From JACQID01 sp035289125 (GTDB taxonomy: Archaea; Aenigmatarchaeota; Aenigmatarchaeia; GW2011-AR5), in the NCBI GenBank assembly GCA_035289125.1, contig DATDXW010000004.1, positions 1-9,573 on the forward strand: a stretch of DNA of 9,573 bases, in the 5' to 3' direction. Under the pieces are notes generated by a model, which saw only the letters and a program-made list of their open reading frames with translations, ran no database searches and was not told the DNA's origin. Below, piece after piece: positions 1 through 6,495 of this stretch. Position 1 is the first letter of the stretch; every line of letters starts with the position of its first letter. A program made the translations under genes and the position numbers.

Positions 1-18
1 ATTTTACACCATTCTCAC

Positions 19-135
19 TTAGCTCTTTTTTAGAAACATTTCGACTTGTTTAGAAACGATACTCCCTTTTTCACTACATCTTTTATACTTATCATAGGTA
101 TCTTCGTCTAAACTCAAAGCTACTGTTCTCCTCAT
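19..135 (-). CDS. Small ribbon-helix-helix (CopG/Arc-type) DNA-binding protein, 38 aa
   Basis: Reading the minus strand from the ATG at 135 gives a complete 38-residue frame ending in TAA at 19-21. It starts MRRTVALSLDEDTYDKY and ends VSKQVEMFLKKS. This fits the ribbon-helix-helix plan: a basic, alternating beta strand (residues 2-10), helix A (about 12-22), a G-S turn (24-25) and helix B (26-37). RHH proteins bind operators as dimers through the strand, so a repressor or antitoxin-like role is the family expectation; the target is unknown. The start is supported by a strong TATA box centred 23 nt upstream with no Shine-Dalgarno, which implies a leaderless mRNA. It lies 78 nt downstream of eS1 on the same strand but has its own promoter. 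At 38 aa it is shorter than usual RHH proteins (about 45 or more), so the C-terminal end of helix B may be clipped. No toxin gene is visible within the window. Confidence 0.7.
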   Translation of the reverse strand: MRRTVALSLDEDTYDKYKRCSEKGSIVSKQVEMFLKKS

Positions 136-150
136 ATAAACACATACAAT

Positions 151-165
151 GATATATATAAAAAA
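151..165 (-). promoter_or_regulatory. TATA box of the RHH gene
   Basis: On the minus strand this reads TTTTTTATATATATC, a near-ideal archaeal TATA element. Its centre (about 158) is 23 nt from the ATG at 135, so transcription should begin at or next to the start codon. The T-run at its upstream end may also serve as the termination tract of eS1. Confidence 0.7.
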
Positions 166-196
166 TAACCGTCCGTCTCGCAGACTGGAAAAACGG
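160..196 (-). terminator. Possible eS1 terminator: two-part hairpin plus T-run
   Basis: Starting 17 nt after the eS1 stop, the minus strand can form CCGT/ACGG (outer arms 193-196 and 169-172) enclosing GTCT-GCG-AGAC (185-175). A run of six T follows (165-160). Archaeal termination depends mainly on T-runs, so the T-run is the stronger evidence. It overlaps the next gene's TATA box. Confidence 0.35.
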
Positions 197-213
197 ATGA
201 TTGCCGTCTTTTC

Positions 214-777
214 TCACTCTTTCACAACAGTCTCGGGAATAAGTTCAGTTCTTCTGACTTCCACCGCGCTCACCGGCGAAATTTTCTTGCATTCCTGCCG
301 TATCTTCTGCGGGAATTCACCGGAGAATATCATCGTCGCTATCTGGTCCAGCGTGTTTTCCTTCACTATCGCGTCCACCGTCTCTTTCATCTTTTTCCGC
401 ACCGCGCTCTTCACGGACGCTCCGCCTTTCGTCCTTATTATCGCAACCGTCTTCACACGCAGCTTTGCGCCGTCCTTTGTCTTGCAATCCTGGATAGCAT
501 CAACCTTTTTCGCTCTTCGCTGAACCATACGATAAAGCCGCTCGCGCATTATCTCATGCCCTACGAACGCTGTAAGTGCTTTGTCGCCGTTCACACTCTC
601 AACGCGCAGATTAGCCCGCAGATAATACTTGCTGAAGTCTCCGGAAAGCTCGGCAAAGCTCACGCCGACCTTCCTGCCTACGAGAGCTTTCACGTCCGAG
701 GCAGGCGTCTCGCCGATGACCTTACTGCCGAAAAGCTTCGGAGAAATTATCTCGTACCACTGCTTTTTGACTGCCAT
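214..777 (-). CDS. rps3ae: Small-subunit ribosomal protein eS1 (S3Ae)
   Basis: A 187-aa basic protein beginning MAVKKQWYEIISPKLFG, with GETPA at about 22-26. This is the characteristic start of archaeal/eukaryotic eS1, a 30S subunit protein near the mRNA exit and anti-Shine-Dalgarno region. Further family-like segments are YYLRANLRVE (about 51-60), RERLYRMVQRRAKKVDAI (78-95) and the Lys/Arg-rich helix after about residue 120. It is slightly shorter than many archaeal homologues (around 200 aa), mostly at the C-terminus. The ATG at 777 is supported by the ribosome site AAGGTGA four nt upstream. It is transcribed divergently from the DNA ligase and shows no ribosomal protein neighbours here. 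Confidence 0.92.
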   Translation of the reverse strand: MAVKKQWYEIISPKLFGSKVIGETPASDVKALVGRKVGVSFAELSGDFSKYYLRANLRVESVNGDKALTAFVGHEIMRERLYRMVQRRAKKVDAIQDCKTKDGAKLRVKTVAIIRTKGGASVKSAVRKKMKETVDAIVKENTLDQIATMIFSGEFPQKIRQECKKISPVSAVEVRRTELIPETVVKE

Positions 778-806
778 TATTTCACCTTCTTTAATTAATG
801 GGAAGT

Positions 807-822
807 CTTAAAAAGGTTAAAA
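807..822 (-). promoter_or_regulatory. Probable eS1 promoter region
   Basis: The minus strand reads CTTTTAACCTTTTTAAG, offering two TATA-like elements centred about 41 and 34 nt before the eS1 ATG. Either leaves a short leader carrying the GGTGA ribosome site, unlike the leaderless genes nearby. The outer inverted repeat of the spacer (arm 821-833) touches this element, so it could affect eS1 transcription. Which element is used cannot be decided by eye. Confidence 0.4.
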
Positions 823-959
823 GTCCACTGCTTATCTACAAAGAATTTTTAGAAAATTCTTTGAGAGCTTTGGTTATTTACAGCAAAGCAGTGGATTTGC
901 ACATCGAATTTTCTGGAATTCGACGTTTAAGATGATGATTTACTTAAGATTGTCATGAC
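821..959. repeat. Nested inverted repeats in the eS1-ligase spacer
   Basis: The 251-bp divergent spacer has no credible ORF but several inverted repeats. (1) Arms 821-833 and 886-898, core TCCACTGCTT/AAGCAGTGGA: 13 pairs including one G-T. (2) Inside it, arms 839-849 and 853-863 (CAAAGAATTTT and its exact complement) around a TAG loop: 11 pairs. (3) GCTTTG 867-872 with CAAAGC 884-889, competing with the outer stem for bases 886-889. (4) TCGAATT 904-910 with AATTCGA 917-923 around six bases. (5) TTAAG 927-931 with CTTAA 943-947. (6) The palindrome GTCATGAC 952-959. It could be a structured RNA, a protein-binding region or a decayed mobile element; no known family was recognised. Confidence 0.6.
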
Positions 960-1000
960 GCACAGGCATAACGGTCCTTACTTGCCCATCACGCTGTCAT

Positions 1001-1008
1001 TTTTATAA
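1001..1008 (+). promoter_or_regulatory. TATA box of the DNA ligase gene
   Basis: TTTTATAA is centred about 24 nt before the ligase ATG at 1029. No Shine-Dalgarno lies between them, so a leaderless transcript is expected. Confidence 0.6.
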
Positions 1009-1028
1009 TCCCGTTCATATCTATACTT

Positions 1029-2660
1029 ATGGACTATTCCCGCCTTGCCCGTCTTTACGAAGAGCTTGAATCCACTGCAAAAAGGCTGAGGAAAACCGAG
1101 ATTCTCGGGAAATTTTACTCTTTCACGGACAGGAAAGAGCTCTACGATGTCGTATTGCTGTCCATGGGGCAGGTATTCCCATCCGAGCAGGAGAATCTCG
1201 GCATCGCGTCGGAAATGATGCGGAAGATAATACAGAAGGTGTCCGGCGTCAGTGGAAAAGACGTTACAGACGCTTTCAATTCCACGGGTGATTTGGGGAT
1301 TGCAGCAGAGGCGCTGCTGAAAAAAAGAAAACAGCACACGCTGCTTGCGCGCAAGCTCTCCCACGCCAATGTCATGGAAAACCTGCGGGCGCTTCCTTAT
1401 GTTGAAGGCAAAGGCTCGCAGGAAAAGAAAATGAGAATCGTAGCCGAGCTTCTTTCCTCCGCCACGCCCGTTGAGGCGAGATACGTAGTCCGCACCGTGC
1501 TGGGAGAGATGCGCATAGGCGTTGCTGCCGGCATCGTCAGGGACGCGCTCGCCCGGTCGTTCTCCCGCGAGAAAAGCGTAGTCGAAAGACTTTTCGACGT
1601 TACAGGTGATTTCGGCCATGTCGCCACGCTTCTCGCCGAAGGCAAGACCGAGGCGTCCATAGAACTTTTCAATCCCATCCGTGTCATGCTCGCCGATCGC
1701 GCTAAAAATTTGACGGAAGCGTTGGACAAGTTCAAAGACGTGGCTATCGAAATTAAATACGATGGCTTTCGCGTCCAGATTCACAAAAACGACGCAGACG
1801 TGAAAATTTATTCGCGCCGCATGGAAGACGTGACGAAGCAATTCCCCGATATGGAAAGATGGTCACGGGAATGCCTGCGCGCGCAACGATGTATCATCGA
1901 AGGCGAAGTCATCGCCGTGGACAAAACCGGAAAGTCTCTGCCGTTTCAGCTGCTTTCGCGCCGCATCCAGAGGAAGCACGACATAGACAAAATGGTCCGG
2001 CAAATACCCATCGTCGTGCGACTTTTTGAATTATTATACATAGACGGGGAAACGCTGATGCGGCGCCCCCTCCGCGAGCGATGGGCGAAGCTCAAGTCCT
2101 GCGTGAAGGAATCCACGAACATGCGAATGGCCGAGCATATAGAGACGCGCGATTTCACCAAAGCCGACGCTTTCTACAAAAGCGCGCTTCGCGCGGGGCA
2201 GGAAGGGGCAATGGTGAAGAACCTGGATGCCCCCTACCAGCCGGGCAAGCGCGTCGGATACTGGCTGAAAGTGAAGGAGATAATGGAGACGCTAGATTGC
2301 GTAGTGACGGGTGCGACGCGCGGCGAAGGGAAGCGCGGGAAGTGGTTCAGTTCTTTCCTTCTTTGCGTGCGTGGCAAGAACGGATTCATAGAAATAGGCA
2401 GGATGGGATCAGGCACCAGCGAAGAGGAATTGGAAGAGCTGACAGGAAGGATAGAAAAGTTGATTGTTGAGGATATGGGAAGGAACGTCACCGTGAAACC
2501 CAAGATAATCGTGGAAGTCGCATACGAGGAAATACAGCGCTCTCCCACGTATTCCAGTGGCATGGCGCTCCGCTTTCCGCGCCTCGTCCGGATACGCGAC
2601 GACAAAGGAGAAGCGGACGACCTGAAAAAAGTCTCGCGGCTCTTCCGGATGCAAAAGTGA
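1029..2660 (+). CDS. lig: ATP-dependent DNA ligase (archaeal/eukaryotic LigI type)
   Basis: A 543-aa protein with the full set of nucleotidyltransferase motifs. Motif I is KYDGFR with the lysine that becomes adenylated at K243. Motif III is EGEVIAVD (291-298), IIIa is FELLYIDGE, IV is EGAMVKN (392-398), V is YWLKVK (411-416) and VI is RFPRLVRIRDDK (515-526). Residues 1-200 are the helical DNA-binding domain, with the conserved EARYVVRTVLGEMRIGVA stretch; the adenylation domain follows and residues from about 425 form the OB-fold. It seals nicks using ATP, joining Okazaki fragments and finishing repair. Length is normal for archaea (about 550-600). The start is fixed by a TATA box about 24 nt upstream. 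It converges on the HAD gene with one base between the stops. I saw no obvious PCNA-binding motif. Confidence 0.95.
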   Translation: MDYSRLARLYEELESTAKRLRKTEILGKFYSFTDRKELYDVVLLSMGQVFPSEQENLGIASEMMRKIIQKVSGVSGKDVTDAFNSTGDLGIAAEALLKKRKQHTLLARKLSHANVMENLRALPYVEGKGSQEKKMRIVAELLSSATPVEARYVVRTVLGEMRIGVAAGIVRDALARSFSREKSVVERLFDVTGDFGHVATLLAEGKTEASIELFNPIRVMLADRAKNLTEALDKFKDVAIEIKYDGFRVQIHKNDADVKIYSRRMEDVTKQFPDMERWSRECLRAQRCIIEGEVIAVDKTGKSLPFQLLSRRIQRKHDIDKMVRQIPIVVRLFELLYIDGETLMRRPLRERWAKLKSCVKESTNMRMAEHIETRDFTKADAFYKSALRAGQEGAMVKNLDAPYQPGKRVGYWLKVKEIMETLDCVVTGATRGEGKRGKWFSSFLLCVRGKNGFIEIGRMGSGTSEEELEELTGRIEKLIVEDMGRNVTVKPKIIVEVAYEEIQRSPTYSSGMALRFPRLVRIRDDKGEADDLKKVSRLFRMQK

Positions 2661-2661
2661 G

Positions 2662-3333
2662 TCACAAATCAAAATCCAGATTCTTCAGAGCCCGTCTTAG
2701 TTCTGCGGCAGACGAAGCCACGACTGCGCCTTTTGGCCTTCGCATATCCCCGTCCCGCGCTCTGCTCGCCTCTTCCCTGTCCACGTGACCGGTAAACACC
2801 ACTCCGTTCCAGCCGCACTTTATGCCTTCCTTGACATAAACTGCCTTGTCGTCTATCATCGTTATTTCGTCGTATCCTTTCACTGCATCATACATCTTTT
2901 TTTCCGGCTTCACGGCTCCTATCCGGAAAGAAAGGAACTTTTTCAAAGACGGCCCGTAAATCTCCGGATATTTCTTTGTTACGATGCTGTAGACTATTTC
3001 CGAAACGTTGGAGAAAATTCCCACGTCATTTGTCTGACTAATACTGTCACGGATACGCAATATCTCTTTTGCGGGCATACCTAAGCTCAATTCAAGAAGT
3101 TCTTTCCCTTCGCTGAGAGAAAGATTCACGTCAAAAATGCGGTTTAATTTTTCCACATATTGCAGCGGCCCAACGCTTCCGTCGCCGGAAAGCCTGTCCA
3201 GATTCGAGAATACGTACCTTCTTCTTATATCGGAACGCGGCAATCCTGAAAGCTTCGCCGCTGCCGAGTAAAACATGGCGTAATTGAGTTTTAACAAAAC
3301 CCCGCCCACGTCAAAAAGAATTATGCGTCTCAC
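2662..3333 (-). CDS. HAD-superfamily hydrolase (class IA-like phosphatase), GTG start
   Basis: From a GTG at 3333 the protein is 223 aa and begins (M)RRIILFDVGGVLLKL, placing the nucleophile Asp8 where HAD enzymes normally have it. The other motifs are present: II, IFSNVS (Ser108); III, GAVKPEKKMY (Lys142); IV, MIDD (Asp161, Asp162). An alpha-helical cap (about 15-95) follows motif I, as in subfamily I. The position two after the nucleophile is Gly rather than the usual acid Asp, as in YihX-type sugar phosphatases, so phosphatase activity is likely but the substrate is unknown. A longer frame opens from TTG at 3375, but the TATA box at 3355-3362 would then lie inside the gene and sits 25 nt before the GTG. 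That favours the shorter, leaderless form. It converges on the ligase with a 1-nt gap. Confidence 0.82.
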   Translation of the reverse strand: MRRIILFDVGGVLLKLNYAMFYSAAAKLSGLPRSDIRRRYVFSNLDRLSGDGSVGPLQYVEKLNRIFDVNLSLSEGKELLELSLGMPAKEILRIRDSISQTNDVGIFSNVSEIVYSIVTKKYPEIYGPSLKKFLSFRIGAVKPEKKMYDAVKGYDEITMIDDKAVYVKEGIKCGWNGVVFTGHVDREEASRARDGDMRRPKGAVVASSAAELRRALKNLDFDL

Positions 3334-3354
3334 GCGATGAATTGCCTTCAGTAA

Positions 3355-3362
3355 TATATAAA
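3355..3362 (-). promoter_or_regulatory. TATA box of the HAD gene
   Basis: The minus strand reads TTTATATA, centred about 25 nt before the GTG at 3333. This spacing decides the start codon and predicts a leaderless mRNA. Confidence 0.6.
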
Positions 3363-3424
3363 CTGCCCGCCACAATGTTGAACGACGACTTCACTCTGAA
3401 TACGTATGCGAATGTTGTGACGAG

Positions 3425-3530
3425 AACGGAAATCTGCCATGCTTGCGTGGAGTCCGTTTTGGCTTCTACTTGTTTACCGTTTAGTCAGACGCTAATTTGC
3501 GTTTATCTCCCTTCCGCGAGCGCGCCGCTC
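3425..3530. repeat. Hairpins in the spacer after glmS
   Basis: The 221-bp stretch between the HAD start and the glmS stop has no convincing gene. It contains an inverted repeat AACGGA (3425-3430)/TCCGTT (3453-3458) enclosing CCATG-CTTG-CGTGG (3437-3450). A second hairpin is ACGC-TAATTT-GCGT (3489-3502), and a third is GAGCG-CGC-CGCTC (3518-3530), starting 24 nt past the glmS stop. On the plus strand the first ends in TTTT. They may belong to the glmS 3' untranslated region; no classical terminator with a long T-run is visible on the minus strand. Confidence 0.4.
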
Positions 3531-3554
3531 CGACGGTCTTCGCCTCGTGCAATC

Positions 3555-5267
3555 TTATTTCACCGTCACGCTCTTTGCCAGATTTCTCGGCTTATCTATC
3601 GGCAATCCCTTTTCCTTGGCTATATGATAAGTCAGTAATTGGCCGGCAATGGTTGCCATGATGGAAAAGGAAACCTTGCCTGTGGAATTTATCTCCACGC
3701 CGTCTCGCGCATCGTGCGAAAACATTATCACGTTTGCGCCGCGCCCTGCAACTTCCTGGGCAGTGGAAATTATGTCTTTGTCGCCTTTCGGCGCAAGGCA
3801 TATAACCGGCGTGCCCTGCTCTATTAGAGAAAGCGTGCCGTGCTTGAGTTCACCTGCCATCATCCCTTCCGCATGGATATAGGTTATCTCTTTCAACTTC
3901 AATGCTATCTCCCTTGCCACTGGATAAGAGAATCCCTTGCCAAGCACGTATATATCTCGCGCCGAAGACAAAGTCTTTGCGATTTCTTTTATCCTGGCTT
4001 CCTGCGCAAACACGCTGTCGAAAACGCTTATCACGCTGTGCATATCCATCTCGTATCCAAGCAGCGACGCGATATACGCCATGGCGAGAACCTGATTCAC
4101 GAACGTTTTCGTTGCTGCCACGGCGACTTCCTGCCCAGCGCATATATTCACACAAGCCTGCGACATTCTCTGTACCGTGGAATAGGGAACGTTGACGAGC
4201 GCCGCGATTTTAACGCCCTCTGCCTTTATGCCGTGCAGCGCCTCTATTACGTCCATGGTCTCGCCGCTCTGGCTCACTGCCACAACGAGCGTGTTTTCGT
4301 CTATCAGCGTGAAGTTTCTGAACTCCGACGCGACTATCGCGTGCGCTTCCACGCCGGCGCGGCGGAGGAATTGTATTCCCAGAAGCGAAGCGTGATAGGA
4401 ACTGCCTGACGCAACGAAAACTATCCGCTTCGCGCTTCTTATCAATGACACGATCCTGTTCACGCTTTCCCGCTGCTCCGTTTCCAGCGAATTCAGCAAT
4501 CGTACGCTCGCTTCCGGTATCTCCTTTATCTCTTTCATCATGTAATGCTCGTAATTCTTCTTTGTTTCCTCTGCCATCCACTTGAACTGCGTCGTTTGTT
4601 TCTCAGCAGGTTCGAGTTTTCCATTGACCTTGTAGAATGTGTAGCCGTCTTCGTCGACAACAGCAAACTCGTCCTCGTTAAAGAATACCGCCTTGTTCGT
4701 TCTGTCCGAAAACGCGTAGATATCGCTTGCGATGACGTAGCCGTCCGGCGCGATGCCAAGAACGAGCGGCGAGCCGCGCTTGAACGCATATATCGCATTC
4801 TCGCCTTTTTTCATGAGAAGCACGGCATATTCCCCTTCAAACTTTGCAAAGAATTGCGGCACGGCTTCCCTGACGTTCTTTCCTTCAAAGAAGTGTGCTA
4901 TCAGCTCGCTGTCCGTCTGCGATTTGAAAGCATGCCCTTGATTCTTCATCTCCTCGCGTATTTCAGAAAAATTGCTTATGATCCCGTTGTGAACTATCGC
5001 TATGCTTCCGGTGCAATCCGTATGCGGATGCGCATTCATTTCTGTGACGTTGCCATGCGTTGCCCAGCGGGTGTGCGTTATCACCACGTTAACCTGCGCA
5101 TCTTTCGCCTTCGTTTCGTCTATCTCGCCGACGAACTTCTGTATCCTGCCGTCGTTATCCGCTACGCCGAACGAGTCGTAGCCGCGGTATTCCAGACGCT
5201 TGAGAGCTTTGAGCGCGCTTCTCGTGGAGAACGGGCTTTTGGAAATCATGCCGACTATCCCGCACAT
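3555..5267 (-). CDS. glmS: Glutamine--fructose-6-phosphate aminotransferase (isomerizing), GlmS
   Basis: A 570-aa enzyme that makes glucosamine-6-phosphate from fructose-6-phosphate and glutamine, the first step toward UDP-GlcNAc. The class II glutaminase domain begins MCGIVG with the nucleophile Cys2, followed by RGYDSFGVA (28-36), HTRWATHG (65-72), HNG (93-95) and TDSE (118-121). The linker carries YEHYMMKEI (239-247). SIS domain 1 has SGSS (287-290) and SQSGET (332-337). SIS domain 2 has GELKHG (472-477), and the C-terminus ends PRNLAKSVTVK with the active-site-type Lys565. Ala is replaced by Phe in the usual RGYDSAG, and Pro by Thr in the usual ELKHGP; neither is a known catalytic residue. 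Its ribosome site GGTGAT lies inside the end of the upstream gene, whose stop is one nt away, so translation is probably coupled. Confidence 0.96.
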   Translation of the reverse strand: MCGIVGMISKSPFSTRSALKALKRLEYRGYDSFGVADNDGRIQKFVGEIDETKAKDAQVNVVITHTRWATHGNVTEMNAHPHTDCTGSIAIVHNGIISNFSEIREEMKNQGHAFKSQTDSELIAHFFEGKNVREAVPQFFAKFEGEYAVLLMKKGENAIYAFKRGSPLVLGIAPDGYVIASDIYAFSDRTNKAVFFNEDEFAVVDEDGYTFYKVNGKLEPAEKQTTQFKWMAEETKKNYEHYMMKEIKEIPEASVRLLNSLETEQRESVNRIVSLIRSAKRIVFVASGSSYHASLLGIQFLRRAGVEAHAIVASEFRNFTLIDENTLVVAVSQSGETMDVIEALHGIKAEGVKIAALVNVPYSTVQRMSQACVNICAGQEVAVAATKTFVNQVLAMAYIASLLGYEMDMHSVISVFDSVFAQEARIKEIAKTLSSARDIYVLGKGFSYPVAREIALKLKEITYIHAEGMMAGELKHGTLSLIEQGTPVICLAPKGDKDIISTAQEVAGRGANVIMFSHDARDGVEINSTGKVSFSIMATIAGQLLTYHIAKEKGLPIDKPRNLAKSVTVK

Positions 5268-5268
5268 A

Positions 5269-6414
5269 TCATATCACCTTTCCCATTTTCGAAACGTTCG
5301 GCTGCTCTTCCACGTCTCTGACCACGATGGCGCCGGCCGGTATCGCCATGCCCGAGCCTATCTTTTTACCCGGCATCACGGAAACGCGCACGCCCGTTTT
5401 CACGTTATCGCCGATTATCGCGCCTAATTTTTTTCGTTTGCTATCCTTGACTTCTCCCTTTACCCGTACTCCTATGTTTTGTTCATTCAACCGCAGGTTC
5501 GCCGCGATAAAGCCTGCAGCGAGATTGCAATTTTTTCCTACGACCGAGTCGCCGACGTAAGACATATGCGGTATCTTTGTCCCATTCATTATTACTGAGT
5601 TTTTTATTTCAACCGCGTTGCCGACGTGGCAATTGGCGCCTATGGATGAATATTTTCTTATGTAAGCGTTCGGGCCTATCTTCGCGCCTTCGCCGATGGC
5701 GACGGGCTCTTCTATCACGACGCCGCTCATTATAACAACGTCTTTTGCTATCAGCGAGCCTCGCTCTTTAAGCAGCCTCTCATTGACCTCCAGAATGTCC
5801 CAAGGATGCGTTATTGTCATCCAGCTCTTTGTCTCAATCGCCTTTATCTTGTTCTCCTTCAGCATCGCGCTTATCGCGTCCGTTATCTCATATTCGCCGC
5901 GGTCAGATTTCTCTGCTTTCGCGAAACGCCAGAACTCCGGAGTGAATTTATATATGCCCGCATTCACGAAGCCCTCCCCGTCTTCCGCCGGCTTCTCTTT
6001 CAGCGACGTAACAAGCCCGTTCTCCACATCGACGACGCCGAAGCCCTTCATAGAAGCCACACGAAACACGCCCATCGCATTGCCTTCAGCCCGCGCTATT
6101 TTTATTATGTCTTCCCCGGAAAAGTAACAGTCGCCGTTTATCACCATGAAATCGCCACTGACTGCGCTTTTCGCCGCAAGCACTGCATCCAAGGTGCCCA
6201 GCGCCTCTCTCTGTAAAGCCGTCTCTTCGCCCAACGATCTAACATCCTCCTGCTTCTCGCGGCATACCACAAGAACGTCGCCCGCCTTCTTTGCGGGTTC
6301 CAGCGTCCATAAAATAAACGGCTTGTTCGCCACGGGTGTCATCACTTTTGAAGTACTGTCCGTGACCGGCTTCAGCCTCTCGCCTTTTCCCGCGGCGAGA
6401 AAAATAACTCGCAT
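5269..6414 (-). CDS. glmU: GlmU-like bifunctional sugar-1-phosphate nucleotidyltransferase / acyltransferase
   Basis: A 381-aa two-domain protein. The N-terminal nucleotidyltransferase fold has the signature LAAGKGERL (6-14), SKVMTPVANKP (22-32), GTLDAV (73-78), INGD (92-95, metal-binding Asp), EKP (140-142), NAGIY (151-155) and PWD (204-206). From about 222 the sequence becomes a left-handed beta-helix of hexapeptide repeats (for example IGEGAKIGPNAYI, IIGDNVKTGV). This layout matches archaeal enzymes that uridylylate GlcNAc-1-P and acetylate glucosamine-1-P, or dTTP:glucose-1-P relatives. The partner glmS directly downstream favours UDP-GlcNAc synthesis. The ATG at 6414 has a TTTAAA box 25 nt upstream, suggesting a leaderless mRNA. 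Exact nucleotide and sugar specificity cannot be read from the sequence. Confidence 0.88.
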   Translation of the reverse strand: MRVIFLAAGKGERLKPVTDSTSKVMTPVANKPFILWTLEPAKKAGDVLVVCREKQEDVRSLGEETALQREALGTLDAVLAAKSAVSGDFMVINGDCYFSGEDIIKIARAEGNAMGVFRVASMKGFGVVDVENGLVTSLKEKPAEDGEGFVNAGIYKFTPEFWRFAKAEKSDRGEYEITDAISAMLKENKIKAIETKSWMTITHPWDILEVNERLLKERGSLIAKDVVIMSGVVIEEPVAIGEGAKIGPNAYIRKYSSIGANCHVGNAVEIKNSVIMNGTKIPHMSYVGDSVVGKNCNLAAGFIAANLRLNEQNIGVRVKGEVKDSKRKKLGAIIGDNVKTGVRVSVMPGKKIGSGMAIPAGAIVVRDVEEQPNVSKMGKVI

Positions 6415-6436
6415 CCTTTTACATAAAGGATAATGC

Positions 6437-6442
6437 TTTAAA
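6437..6442 (-). promoter_or_regulatory. TATA box of the glmU-glmS operon
   Basis: TTTAAA (minus-strand context CATTTAAAGC) is centred about 25 nt before the glmU ATG, which predicts a leaderless transcript. One copy of the direct repeat in the divergent spacer lies immediately upstream, where TFB would bind. Confidence 0.55.
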
Positions 6443-6447
6443 TGCTC

Positions 6448-6476
6448 ATAGTAAGATTTTTACACTAATAGTAAAA
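6448..6476. promoter_or_regulatory. Paired direct repeats in the divergent promoter region (candidate operator)
   Basis: ATAGTAAGA (6448-6456) and ATAGTAAAA (6468-6476) match at 8 of 9 positions, with starts exactly 20 bp apart (about two helical turns). The first abuts the glmU TATA box; the second lies in the AT-rich promoter of the winged-helix gene. The arrangement fits a site where a dimer could control both genes, possibly the winged-helix protein itself. This is inference from position only. Confidence 0.35.
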
Positions 6477-6495
6477 AGTAATTTGTAGTGATTGT

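Noticed and set aside
924..960. C/D box guide RNA (ATGATGA resembles box C)
   Set aside because: No CTGA box D was found at a suitable distance downstream, and no C'/D' pair.
978..1841. 287-aa open frame antisense to the ligase
   Set aside because: It mirrors the ligase codon pattern, has no promoter or ribosome site, and shows no recognisable domain, whereas the ligase frame has all catalytic motifs.
3334..3375. TTG at 3375 as the HAD start (237 aa)
   Set aside because: It would place 14 extra residues before the nucleophile motif and put the TATA box inside the gene. GTG at 3333 fits promoter spacing and family architecture better.
3334..3554. tRNA or other standard RNA gene in the spacer
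   Set aside because: The hairpins do not form a cloverleaf and there is no T-loop GTTCRA-type signature.
3342..3638. Plus-strand frame in the spacer with a CxxC-like segment
   Set aside because: The better-placed ATG at 3375 is only about 18 nt from the TATA box, there is no ribosome site, and the frame runs into the 3' end of glmS. I treat the region as non-coding.
4545..5321. 258-aa open frame antisense to glmS, and the 189-aa one at 3840-4409
   Set aside because: Both are antisense shadows of a clearly functional glmS, with no independent evidence.
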